A stretch of 64,000 nucleotides of DNA from Mesorhizobium amorphae (GTDB taxonomy: Bacteria; Pseudomonadota; Alphaproteobacteria; Rhizobiales; Rhizobiaceae). Of this stretch, positions 56,505 to 64,000 are shown in pieces; the stretch's first letter is position 1, and each line of letters opens with the position of its first letter. Below the pieces are notes generated by a model. The model was not told the DNA's origin and did not search any database. It saw nothing but the letters and a program-made list of their open reading frames with translations. The position numbers and the translations under genes are program-made. The DNA lies in NCBI RefSeq assembly GCF_014843845.1, contig NZ_JHQS01000051.1:310001-374000 (forward strand). Reading direction: 5' to 3'.

Positions 56505-59189
56505 CTATCCCGTCCACCCAAGGCCAGCCGAGATGCAATTGATCGATACGAGCAGGGCGTCGGTCGCCCGTTTTTGATCCGCCGTGCCGGTATTTGCCCG
56601 AACTTCACGCAGCAGCTCGACCTGCAGCCGGTGAATGTCGTCCATCTGTCGCCGCAGATTGTCGAAACGTCGCTTGAACATCGGGAAGCGCGCGGAAAGA
56701 TCGCCTCCCGTGAGGTCGCCGATCAGGCGTCGCGTCAACTCGTATTCGGCGGCGATGCGGGCGTAGATTCGTCGGGCCGCATCGCTGTCGGCCACCAGGC
56801 CGGCGTAGAGCCGCGCGATCTCCATGTCGGACTGGTAGAGTGTCTTCTCGGCCTCGTCGACGATCAGGCGGAAGAAGCGCGAGTGCTCGAACATGCGGGC
56901 CAGAAGTTCGCGCCCGGCCTCGCCGCGCACCGCGACGAATGAGCTGAGTGCGCTGCCGATACCATACCAGCCGGTCAACAGATGACGGTTCTGGCTCCAG
57001 GCGAACACCCATGGAATGGCGCGCAGGTCGGCAATGCCGGCGGCGCCGAAACGGCGATCCGGCCTCGAGCCCATTTTCAGGAGCGCCAGTTCCGCGACCG
57101 GGCTCGCCTGGTTGAAATAATCGAGGAAGCCGGGCTCGGCCATCAGCCTGGCATAGGACGCCTGCGACATGCCTGCCAGCGCTTCCAGCGCTTCGTCGAA
57201 CTCCGGCGTTTCCTTCGGCTCCACATCACCGGGCGATCCGACACTGTGGGCCAGCACGCCGGCGGCGAGAACCTCGAGCTGGTGGAGGCCGGTGCCGCGA
57301 TTGGCGAATTTCGAGGATACGACCTCGCCTTGCTCGGTCACCCGCATCGCTCTGGCGACAGTGCCTTGCGGCTGTGCCGCGATCGCCCGGCCGGTCGGCG
57401 CGCCGCCACGGCTGACGGAGCCGCCGCGACCGTGAAAGAAACTGATCTGGACGGTGTGCTTGCGGCCGACGGCGGCGAGGCGCTTTTGCGCTTTTGCCAG
57501 TTCCCAATTGGAAGCCAGGAAACCGCCGTCCTTGTTGGAATCCGAATAGCCAAGCATGATTTCCTGGCGCGCGCCGAAATCCCGCACCGTCCGCCTCACG
57601 AGCGAAACGCCGAGCAATCCATTCAGGATGCCAGGGGCGGCCTGTAGATCGGCGATGGTCTCGAACAATGGCACGATCCGCAGCCTGATTGTGCCGCCGG
57701 CACCGGGCGCGGTTGAAAGTCCGCAATATTGCGCCAGCAGATAGACCGCGAGCAGATCGTCGGCCGAGCGGGTCATGCTGAGAACGAAAGAGCCGACAGC
57801 GTCGGCATCCGAGCTCGAGATGTGCTCGCGGATGACGGAGAATGTCGACAGCAGTTCACCTGCTTCAGGCGAGAGCCGGTCTGCGTCGATCTCCAGCCGC
57901 TCGCCCTGGCTGAGGCTTGAGCGAATGCGCGCCGACCATTGCGGTGTGCCGACTGCGACCGGATCGGCAGGATTTGTCAGCGCAAAGAGTTCGGCCAGCA
58001 CCCTGTTGACGACCGTGGAGTTCTGCCGGATGTCGAGCGAGACCGTACGGAAGCCGAAGCTTCCGACCTGCCAAAGCAGAGGCTGGACGAAACGCCGGGC
58101 TACCGCGCGCCCTCCGATCGCTTCGAGAACGCAAGTCAGCCCGTTCAGATCAGCACGGAACGCCTCTGCCGAGAGGTACGCCGCCGCACCACCGTCTCGC
58201 GTGGCCTCCAGCCGGGCAAGCAAGGCCGAAGCGAACTGGCGAAGCGGTTCGTCGGGGTTGCGGGCGGCGATCACGTCCGCCTGTCCGCTTTTATTAAGCG
58301 CCGTTTGCAGCACCGGCCTGAAGCTGGCCGGCAGGTCAATGACGTTCGAGCTGGCGCTGAGCACCGTCACCAGCCTCTGCATCTGCGTCAGATACCAGCC
58401 TATGGCGGTATTGCGGTATTCGGCCATGGCATGGGCGGTGACTGCGGCCGTCACATTTGGATTGCCATCGCGGTCGCCGCCGATCCACGACGCGTAGCGC
58501 ATGAAGGCGGGAATTCTGACCGGCTCTCCCGGATAGTGACGCTCGAAGGCGCCTTGAAGCTTGCCATAGAGCTGCGGCGTCGCCTCGAAGATGACTTCGC
58601 GAAAGAAATGCAGGCCCCAGGCGATCTCGCGTTCGACCGTCGGGCGCTCCAGTCGCAGCTCGCCCGTCATCCACAGAAGCTCGATCTCGCTCTCCAGATC
58701 GGCGACCAACAGGTCGCGTTCGCGCGGCGCCCAGCGCGGCTGGTCGAGCTCGGTCAGCTTGCGATAGATACGGCGGTGGATCTCCAGCACCGTGACGCGT
58801 TTGGCCTCCGTCGGGTGCGCGGTCATGGTCGGGCCGACGCAAAGCTCGTCGAGCGCCGCCTGGACTTTCTCCGCCGAGTGGCCGTTCGCTGCCATCTGCG
58901 CGATCACGCTGGCGAAGGATCCGGGCACTTCGTCGACACCGGCGCCTTGTTCGAGTTCGCGACGCGCCCGCATGGCAAGCAATTCGTCGGCAATCGTCAG
59001 CAACTGGAACCATACGCCGCTCGCCTGAAGCGCCGGGATGCGCTGCTCCGCGGCGAGGGAGACAAGCGACCTGCGTCCGCTCAGAACGGCGGCGATCTCG
59101 GGCTCGCGCGCGCTTGCGACCTGAAGCAGCAAGCGCAACAAAAGGCTTCGCTCGTCCTCACGAAATTTGATGCGTCTGCTCTGTTCCAA
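56505..59189 (-). CDS. ppc: phosphoenolpyruvate carboxylase
   Basis: Carboxylates phosphoenolpyruvate to oxaloacetate, the CO2-fixing step of the serine cycle as well as an anaplerotic reaction. The 894-residue protein has the catalytic histidine in VGPTMTAHPTEAKR (H125), GGDRDGNPNVTAAVT (near 239-253) and the glycine-rich loop SFFHGRGGSVSRGGAPTG (near 588-605). The C-terminus ends INCISAGLGWTG rather than the more usual ...MRNTG, a small departure where allosteric and active-site residues lie. It is last in the mtk cluster, about 100 bases after mtkB. Confidence 0.95.
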   Translation of the reverse strand: MEQSRRIKFREDERSLLLRLLLQVASAREPEIAAVLSGRRSLVSLAAEQRIPALQASGVWFQLLTIADELLAMRARRELEQGAGVDEVPGSFASVIAQMAANGHSAEKVQAALDELCVGPTMTAHPTEAKRVTVLEIHRRIYRKLTELDQPRWAPRERDLLVADLESEIELLWMTGELRLERPTVEREIAWGLHFFREVIFEATPQLYGKLQGAFERHYPGEPVRIPAFMRYASWIGGDRDGNPNVTAAVTAHAMAEYRNTAIGWYLTQMQRLVTVLSASSNVIDLPASFRPVLQTALNKSGQADVIAARNPDEPLRQFASALLARLEATRDGGAAAYLSAEAFRADLNGLTCVLEAIGGRAVARRFVQPLLWQVGSFGFRTVSLDIRQNSTVVNRVLAELFALTNPADPVAVGTPQWSARIRSSLSQGERLEIDADRLSPEAGELLSTFSVIREHISSSDADAVGSFVLSMTRSADDLLAVYLLAQYCGLSTAPGAGGTIRLRIVPLFETIADLQAAPGILNGLLGVSLVRRTVRDFGARQEIMLGYSDSNKDGGFLASNWELAKAQKRLAAVGRKHTVQISFFHGRGGSVSRGGAPTGRAIAAQPQGTVARAMRVTEQGEVVSSKFANRGTGLHQLEVLAAGVLAHSVGSPGDVEPKETPEFDEALEALAGMSQASYARLMAEPGFLDYFNQASPVAELALLKMGSRPDRRFGAAGIADLRAIPWVFAWSQNRHLLTGWYGIGSALSSFVAVRGEAGRELLARMFEHSRFFRLIVDEAEKTLYQSDMEIARLYAGLVADSDAARRIYARIAAEYELTRRLIGDLTGGDLSARFPMFKRRFDNLRRQMDDIHRLQVELLREVRANTGTADQKRATDALLVSINCISAGLGWTG

Positions 59190-59292
59190 AGCCGCTTCCT
59201 CCTCCGCATCGATTGCCGCTGTAGCCGACCCTCAATCGAGAGCGCCGGCTGTCAGGCACATTTTGCGCAATGCGGCTTTCGCCGGTCGGCCG

Positions 59293-60192
59293 TCACGCCG
59301 CCTTCTTGGTCCGCGCCAGCGTGTCGGCCACGACCTCGCCGAAGGAGGCGGGGGTCGGCACGATGACGACGCCGGCTTCCTTCAGGATTTCGACCTTTTC
59401 CTGCGCCGACTCGCCGAAGGCGGAGATGATCGCGCCGGCGTGGCCCATGCGGCGGCCCTTCGGCGCCGAAAGCCCTGCAATGTAGGCGATCAGCGGCTTG
59501 CGCATGTTGTCGCGCGCCCAGATCGCGGCTTCGGCTTCCTGCGGGCCGCCGATCTCGCCGATCATGACCACGGCGTCGGTGTCCTCGTCTCGCTCGAAAA
59601 GCTGCAGGATGTCCTTGAAGGACGAGCCGTTGATCGGATCGCCGCCGATGCCGACGCTGGTCGAGACGCCAATGCCGAGCGCTTTCATCTGCGAGGCCGC
59701 CTCGTAGCCCAGCGTGCCCGAGCGGCCGACGATGCCGACGCGACCGGGGAGATAGATGCTGCCGGGCATGATGCCCATCAGCGCCTGCCCGGGCGTGATG
59801 ACGCCGGCGCAGTTCGGTCCGATCAGGCGCATGCGGTCCTCGAAGCGATAGCGGCGCATGTAGCGCTTGACCTGCATCATGTCCTGCGAAGGGATGCCGT
59901 CGGTGATGCAGACGCAGAGCTTTATCCCGGCGTCCGCGGCTTCCATGATGGAATCGGCGGCAAAGGGTGGCGGCACGAAGACGATGCTGGCCTCGGCGCG
60001 GGTTTCGCGCACGGCGCCCTTGACGGTGTTGAAGATGGGCAGGCCGAGATGGGTCTGGCCGCCCTTGCCGGGCGTGACGCCGCCGACCACCTTGGTGCCG
60101 TAGCGCTTCATGTCCTCGGCATGGAAGCTGCCGATCTTGCCGGTGAAGCCCTGGACGATGACGCGTGTGCTGCGATTGAGCAGGATTGCCAT
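59293..60192 (-). CDS. mtkB: malate--CoA ligase (malate thiokinase) alpha subunit
   Basis: This subunit binds CoA and carries the phospho-histidine of an ADP-forming acyl-CoA synthetase. The 299 residues resemble SucD, with QGFTGKIGSFHAEDMKRYGTKVVGGVTPGKGG near the start, GPNCAGVITPG (near 125-135), SRSGTLGYEAA and the active histidine in KGRRMGHAGAI (near 248). The neighbours (mcl and sgaA) and the residue pattern favour malate thiokinase of the serine cycle over succinyl-CoA synthetase. It starts 14 bases after mtkA. Confidence 0.92.
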   Translation of the reverse strand: MAILLNRSTRVIVQGFTGKIGSFHAEDMKRYGTKVVGGVTPGKGGQTHLGLPIFNTVKGAVRETRAEASIVFVPPPFAADSIMEAADAGIKLCVCITDGIPSQDMMQVKRYMRRYRFEDRMRLIGPNCAGVITPGQALMGIMPGSIYLPGRVGIVGRSGTLGYEAASQMKALGIGVSTSVGIGGDPINGSSFKDILQLFERDEDTDAVVMIGEIGGPQEAEAAIWARDNMRKPLIAYIAGLSAPKGRRMGHAGAIISAFGESAQEKVEILKEAGVVIVPTPASFGEVVADTLARTKKAA

Positions 60193-60206
60193 TTTTTCGA
60201 CCTCCC

Positions 60207-61394
60207 TCAGGCTGCTTTTTTCTTCTTGGCGGCCGCGCGCCAGGCGGCGACGGCCTTTTCGGCGGCTTCGGCTAGCGTGTCGGCGACAATCACCGCCTCG
60301 CCGGAATCGGCCAGGATTTTGCGTCCTTCCTCGACTTTGGTGCCGGAGAGCCGCACCACCAGCGGCACGTCGACACCGACCTCGCGGATCGCCTTGATCA
60401 CGCCTTCGGCGACCCAGTCGCAGCGGTTGATGCCGGCGAAGATGTTGACCAGGATGGTCTCGACATTCTTGTCGCCGAGCACGGCGCGGAAGGATTTTGC
60501 CACCCGCTCGGGCGAGGCGCCGCCGCCGATGTCGAGGAAGTTGGCCGGCTCGCCGCCGGCGATCTTGATCATGTCCATCGTTGCCATGGCGAGGCCGGCG
60601 CCATTGATGATGCAGCCGATATTGCCGTCGAGGCCGACATAGGAAAGGCCGCGGTCGCTGGCGAAGGTCTCGCGTGGGTCTTCCTGGCTCTTGTCGCGCA
60701 GCTCTGAGATCTCGGGTCGGCGGAACAGCGCATTCTCGTCGAATGACATTTTCGCGTCGAGCGCGACGAGGCTGCCGTCGCGGGTCACCACCAGTGGATT
60801 GATCTCCAGCATCGAGGCGTCGTAGTCGCGGAACACCTGGTAGCAGCCGAGGATGGTCTCGGTCGCCTTGCCGATCAGATTGCTCTCAAGCCCGAGGCCG
60901 AAGGCGATCTCGCGTGCCTGGAATCCCTGCATGCCGACACCGGGATCGACCGTGGCGCGGATGATCGAATCCGGCTTCTTTTCGGAGATATCCTCGATCT
61001 CCATGCCGCCGGCGGCCGACGCCACGATCATGACGCGCTCTTCCTTACGGTCGAGCACGAAGCCGAGATAGAGTTCCTGCGCGATGTCGACGGCTTCCTC
61101 GAGGTAGAGCCGCGAAATCAGCTTGCCGCGCGGACCGGTCTGCTGGGTCACCAGCTTGCGGCCGAGCATGGCTTCTGCCGCGTTGGAGATCTCGTCGTCA
61201 TTGGCGCACAGCTTGATGCCGCCGGCCTTGCCGCGGGCGCCGGAATGAACCTGGGCCTTCAGCACCCATTTCGAACCGCCGATCTCCCTGGCACGGTAGG
61301 TCGCCTGCTCGGGGCTGTAAGCGAGGCCGCCGCGAGGGACATGGACCCCATGCCGGGCGAGCAGTTCCTTGGCCTGATATTCGTGAATGTCCAT
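60207..61394 (-). CDS. mtkA: malate--CoA ligase (malate thiokinase) beta subunit
   Basis: The ATP-grasp, nucleotide-binding subunit that with MtkB activates malate to malyl-CoA. The 395 residues start MDIHEYQAKELLARHGV, followed by KAQVHSGARGKAGGIKLC (near 45-62), EINPLVVTRDGSLVALDAKMSFDENALFRRPE and GCIINGAGLAMATMDMI with FLDIGGGASPERV, all SucC-like. The Lys/Ala tail (AAAKKKKAA) is unremarkable. The operon context identifies it as mtkA rather than sucC. It follows mcl by 18 bases. Confidence 0.93.
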   Translation of the reverse strand: MDIHEYQAKELLARHGVHVPRGGLAYSPEQATYRAREIGGSKWVLKAQVHSGARGKAGGIKLCANDDEISNAAEAMLGRKLVTQQTGPRGKLISRLYLEEAVDIAQELYLGFVLDRKEERVMIVASAAGGMEIEDISEKKPDSIIRATVDPGVGMQGFQAREIAFGLGLESNLIGKATETILGCYQVFRDYDASMLEINPLVVTRDGSLVALDAKMSFDENALFRRPEISELRDKSQEDPRETFASDRGLSYVGLDGNIGCIINGAGLAMATMDMIKIAGGEPANFLDIGGGASPERVAKSFRAVLGDKNVETILVNIFAGINRCDWVAEGVIKAIREVGVDVPLVVRLSGTKVEEGRKILADSGEAVIVADTLAEAAEKAVAAWRAAAKKKKAA

Positions 61395-61412
61395 TTTGTC
61401 CTCCCTGAACCG

Positions 61413-62375
61413 TCAATGCGTGGCGACGCGTGACTGGCTGGCACGTTCGATCGCTTCGTTGACCACCAACACGTTCCTGGCCATGCGTTCCGACGCCGCG
61501 TCGATCATCTTGCCGTCCAGCGCTGCCGCTCCCTTGCCTGCCGCCTCGGCCTCCTTCAGCACTTCGAGGATGCGCCTGGCGCGCGTGACCTCCTTTTCCG
61601 GAGGCGAGAAGACGTCGTTGGCGAGCGCGATCTGCGAGGGGTGGATCGCCCATTTGCCCTCTATGCCGAGTGCGGCGGCGCGCCTTGCGCCGGCGACATA
61701 GCCCTCCGGATCGGAGAAATCGCCGAACGGTCCGTCGATGGCGCGCAGGCCGTAGGCACGGCAGGCAACGGTCATGCGCGACAAAGCGAAATGCCACTGG
61801 TCGCCGGGATAATCGGGGTTGAGGCCGCCGATGTTGACGGTGCGTGCCTTGCAGCTGGCCGCATAGTCGGCGACACCGAAATGCATCGCTTCCAGCCGGC
61901 CTGGCGTGGCAGCGATCGCTTCGACATTGGCCATGCCGAGCGCGGTTTCGATCAGCGCTTCGAGGCCGACGCGGGTTTTGAAACCCTTGGCCATCTCGAT
62001 CTGGTTGACCATGGCCTCGACCATGTAGAGGTCGGCCGGAACGCCGACCTTCGGCACCAGAATCGTATCCAGCCTGTCGCCGGCCTGTTCCATCACGTCG
62101 ACGACGTCGCGATACATGTAATGCGTATCGAGGCCGTTGATGCGCACCGAGACGGTCTTGCCCTTGGCGCGCCAGTCGATGTCGTTGAGCGCCTGAATGA
62201 TGTTCTTGCGGGCGCGTTCCTTGTCCGGCGGCGCGACGGCATCCTCGATGTCGAGGAAGACGAAGTCGGCGGCGCTGTTGGCCGCCTTGTCGATCATTTC
62301 CGGGCTGGAACCGGGAACCGCCAGTTCGCTGCGCTGCAGCCTCAGTTTTTTCAGGTGGTTGATCGTGTGGCTCAT
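61413..62375 (-). CDS. mcl: malyl-CoA lyase
   Basis: Cleaves L-malyl-CoA to acetyl-CoA and glyoxylate, the key split of the serine cycle. The ATG at 62375 begins the conserved MSHTINHLKKLRLQRSELAVPGS; a longer frame reads back into sgaA and is ignored. The 320 residues belong to the CitE/HpcH superfamily: FVFLDIEDAVAPPDK (near 45-59), the catalytic arginine in VRINGLDT, and EALIETALGMANV (near 145-157) with the metal-binding acids. The product glyoxylate is the amino acceptor for the neighbouring aminotransferase. Confidence 0.94.
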   Translation of the reverse strand: MSHTINHLKKLRLQRSELAVPGSSPEMIDKAANSAADFVFLDIEDAVAPPDKERARKNIIQALNDIDWRAKGKTVSVRINGLDTHYMYRDVVDVMEQAGDRLDTILVPKVGVPADLYMVEAMVNQIEMAKGFKTRVGLEALIETALGMANVEAIAATPGRLEAMHFGVADYAASCKARTVNIGGLNPDYPGDQWHFALSRMTVACRAYGLRAIDGPFGDFSDPEGYVAGARRAAALGIEGKWAIHPSQIALANDVFSPPEKEVTRARRILEVLKEAEAAGKGAAALDGKMIDAASERMARNVLVVNEAIERASQSRVATH

Positions 62376-62389
62376 GGTGCGCTCCGGGA

Positions 62390-63580
62390 TCAGGCGGCTT
62401 CGGCGATGGCGGACTGCGGCGAGCGGCGGAAATGCGCGATCGCGGCACCGACGCCGGAGCCAGGCGCCAGCTTGACGCCGCAGTCGAGCAGCGCCAGTTC
62501 GGCGGCGGAAAGCGAAGCCAGCACCATCACCTCGTTCAGCCAGCCGAGATGGCCGATGCGGAACACCTTGCCGAACACCTTGTTGAGACCGCCGCCGAGC
62601 GAGGTCTGGTACTTCTGGTAGGCCTGCTTGACGACGTCGCCGCTGTCGATGCCCTCCGGCACGAGGATGGCGCTGACCGTGTCGGAATGCCATTTCGGCG
62701 CCTTGGCGCAGAGCTTCAGGCCCCAGGCGTCGACTGCCTTGCGCACGCCTTCGGCCAGGCGATGGTGGCGGGCGAAGATATTATCCAGCCCTTCCTCGGC
62801 GATCAGGTCGAGCGAGGCGCGCAGGCCGCGCAGCAGCTGCGTCGCCGGCGTATAGGGGAAATAACCGGCGTCATTGGCGCGGATCATGTCCTCGAACGAG
62901 AAGAAGCAGCGCCGGTGGGTAGCCGTCCTCGAGGCGACGAGCGCCTTCTTGCTGACCGACAGGAAGCCGAGACCGGCGGGCAGCATGAAGCCTTTCTGCG
63001 AGCCGCTGACGGCGCAGTCGACGCCCCATTCCTCCTGGCGGAAATCGATCGAGCCGATCGACGACACGCCGTCGACGAAGAGCAGCGCCGGATGGTTTGT
63101 CGCGTCGAGCGCGGCGCGGCAGCCGGCGACGTCGCTTGTGACGCCGGTGGCGGTCTCGTTCTGCGTGCAGAAGATCGCCTTGATGCGGTGCGCCTTGTCG
63201 GCCTTCAGCCGCTCCGCGTAGAGCTCGAGCGGCACGCCGGTTCCCCATTCGCAGTCGATCACGTCGACCTCGAAGCCGAGGCGTTCGGCCATGTCGACCC
63301 ACAGATGCGAGAATTGGCCGAAGCGCGACATCAGCACGCGGTCGCCGGGGCTGAGCACATTGGTCATCGCCGCTTCCCAGGCACCGGTGCCGGACGAGGG
63401 GTAGATGAAGACGCGGCCGGTTTCGTTCTTGAAAACTTTCTTGATGTCCTCGAACAGCGGCAGGGTCAGATCGGGGAACGAGGCGGCGCGCATGTCCTCC
63501 ATCGGAAGGTTCATCGCTTGCCGGACCTGTTCGGGGATGTTGGTTGGCCCCGGAATGAAAAGATGGGTGAAGCCGGCCAT
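62390..63580 (-). CDS. sgaA: serine--glyoxylate aminotransferase
   Basis: A PLP enzyme that transfers the amino group of serine to glyoxylate, giving hydroxypyruvate and glycine for the serine cycle. The ATG at 63580 starts MAGFTHLFIPGPTNIPEQV; the longer upstream frame is non-conserved and covers the promoter region. The 396 residues carry FIYPSSGTGAWEA (near 58-70), FVDGVSSIGSIDFRQEEWGVD and the PLP lysine in SGSQKGFMLP (K196), as in class V aminotransferases. It is the first structural gene of the serine-cycle cluster, 112 bases from the LuxR gene. Confidence 0.95.
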   Translation of the reverse strand: MAGFTHLFIPGPTNIPEQVRQAMNLPMEDMRAASFPDLTLPLFEDIKKVFKNETGRVFIYPSSGTGAWEAAMTNVLSPGDRVLMSRFGQFSHLWVDMAERLGFEVDVIDCEWGTGVPLELYAERLKADKAHRIKAIFCTQNETATGVTSDVAGCRAALDATNHPALLFVDGVSSIGSIDFRQEEWGVDCAVSGSQKGFMLPAGLGFLSVSKKALVASRTATHRRCFFSFEDMIRANDAGYFPYTPATQLLRGLRASLDLIAEEGLDNIFARHHRLAEGVRKAVDAWGLKLCAKAPKWHSDTVSAILVPEGIDSGDVVKQAYQKYQTSLGGGLNKVFGKVFRIGHLGWLNEVMVLASLSAAELALLDCGVKLAPGSGVGAAIAHFRRSPQSAIAEAA

Positions 63581-63692
63581 GCTGCGAACTCTCCTCTGAT
63601 CCAGCAAAACTGATGGGGGGAGTCTCGTTTTTACGGCGGCCGGCAACAACACCTTGCCGGGTAAGAACTCGCCGCGCGCGGGTGGGGAAAGC

Positions 63693-64000
63693 CTACCCGG
63701 TCGTCCTACCCGAATGGCTGCCCTGACTGCGGCGCTTCTCGCTCGAATAGAGCGCGACAGCCATCGCCCGGTTGCGGACATCGAGCTTGTCGTAGAGATT
63801 CTTGAGGTGGTACTTCACCGTGTTCTCGGAAATCCCCGTCCGCGTTGCGATCTGCAGGTTGGTCCAGCCGTCGGAAAGCACCGCCAGCAGTTCGCGCTCG
63901 CGAACCGTGAGTTGCGACAGCGGCGTGTCGTTGACCTTGTTGATGTCGATATAGGGGATGCAGATGCGGCCATGCGCAACCGCCAGGATCGTCTCGAAGA
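63693..64000 (-). CDS. LuxR/NarL-type regulator, C-terminal part (cut by the window edge)
   Basis: The minus-strand frame is open from the right edge to a stop at 63693, about 102 residues. It contains a complete LuxR-type helix-turn-helix: LTVRERELLAVLSDGWTNLQIATRTGISENTVKYHLKNLYDKLDVRNRAMAVA. The residues before it (ILAVAHGRICIPYIDINKV) may end a receiver or linker domain. The polar tail is short. It is upstream of and co-oriented with sgaA-mcl-mtkA-mtkB-ppc, so it probably regulates that cluster. This is inferred from position only. Confidence 0.9.
   Translation of the reverse strand, partial: FETILAVAHGRICIPYIDINKVNDTPLSQLTVRERELLAVLSDGWTNLQIATRTGISENTVKYHLKNLYDKLDVRNRAMAVALYSSEKRRSQGSHSGRTTG

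Noticed and set aside
60207..61394. Assignment of the two ligase genes as sucCD (succinyl-CoA synthetase)
   Set aside because: The neighbours are malyl-CoA lyase, serine-glyoxylate aminotransferase and ppc, and no TCA-cycle genes flank them. Malate thiokinase fits better, though the families are close.

Overview
The window is GC-rich, gene-dense alphaproteobacterial chromosome, most like a Mesorhizobium-type member of the Rhizobiales. The inference rests on: the aerobic (CobG/CobN) cobalamin genes in their rhizobial order behind a B12 riboswitch; a 14-subunit nuo operon with rhizobial accessory genes, followed by birA, RNase J, methylmalonyl-CoA epimerase, a DUF1467-type protein, proS and lolCD; an acdS/acdR pair; a BA14K-family protein; and rhizobial-type palindromic repeats. 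No database could be searched, so assignments rest on motifs, length, gene order and remembered family sequences.

Layout. 1-11.5 kb is mixed metabolism: a DUF1772-like fragment, TetR regulator plus ilvC, PilZ and BA14K proteins, an EEP-family phosphatase/nuclease with a Nudix protein, ACC deaminase with its Lrp-type regulator, a MacAB-like export system and a PhzF-like isomerase. A tRNA-Lys(CTT) lies at 11.6 kb. 12.1-28.4 kb is the cobalamin region. From a promoter and cobalamin riboswitch at 28.3 kb the minus strand carries DUF1636, cobW, cobN, cobG, cobH, cobI, cobJ, and then cobL, cobE, cobM, cobA, cobB, cobV, cobU. cobK sits in the middle on the opposite strand, and its start codon overlaps that of cobL. 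Three long palindromic repeats lie in frame inside cobG (one) and cobN (two).

28.4-29.6 kb is a YcaQ-like protein. 29.9-46 kb is the complete complex I operon (nuoA-N). Between nuoF and nuoG it carries two extra genes: one shares a C-terminal helix-hairpin-helix-like domain with an extended NuoE, the other is a small pentapeptide-like protein. birA, RNase J, a heptamer repeat block, mce and a DUF1467-type gene follow. A probable minus-strand small RNA with its own promoter and terminator lies upstream of proS-lolC-lolD.

53.2-53.7 kb has a structured repeat and then a strong promoter overlaid by three GAAC direct repeats (two overlapping alphaproteobacterial LexA boxes). The promoter drives a 28-residue single-span membrane peptide. 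By size and regulation this resembles the Caulobacter SOS division inhibitor SidA and is the most interesting item here. A fused SRPBCC/M50 membrane protease, a rhizobial repeat, lipB and tRNA-Leu(GAG) follow. 56.5-63.6 kb is a serine-cycle module on the minus strand (sgaA, mcl, mtkA, mtkB, ppc), headed by a LuxR-type regulator cut by the right edge.
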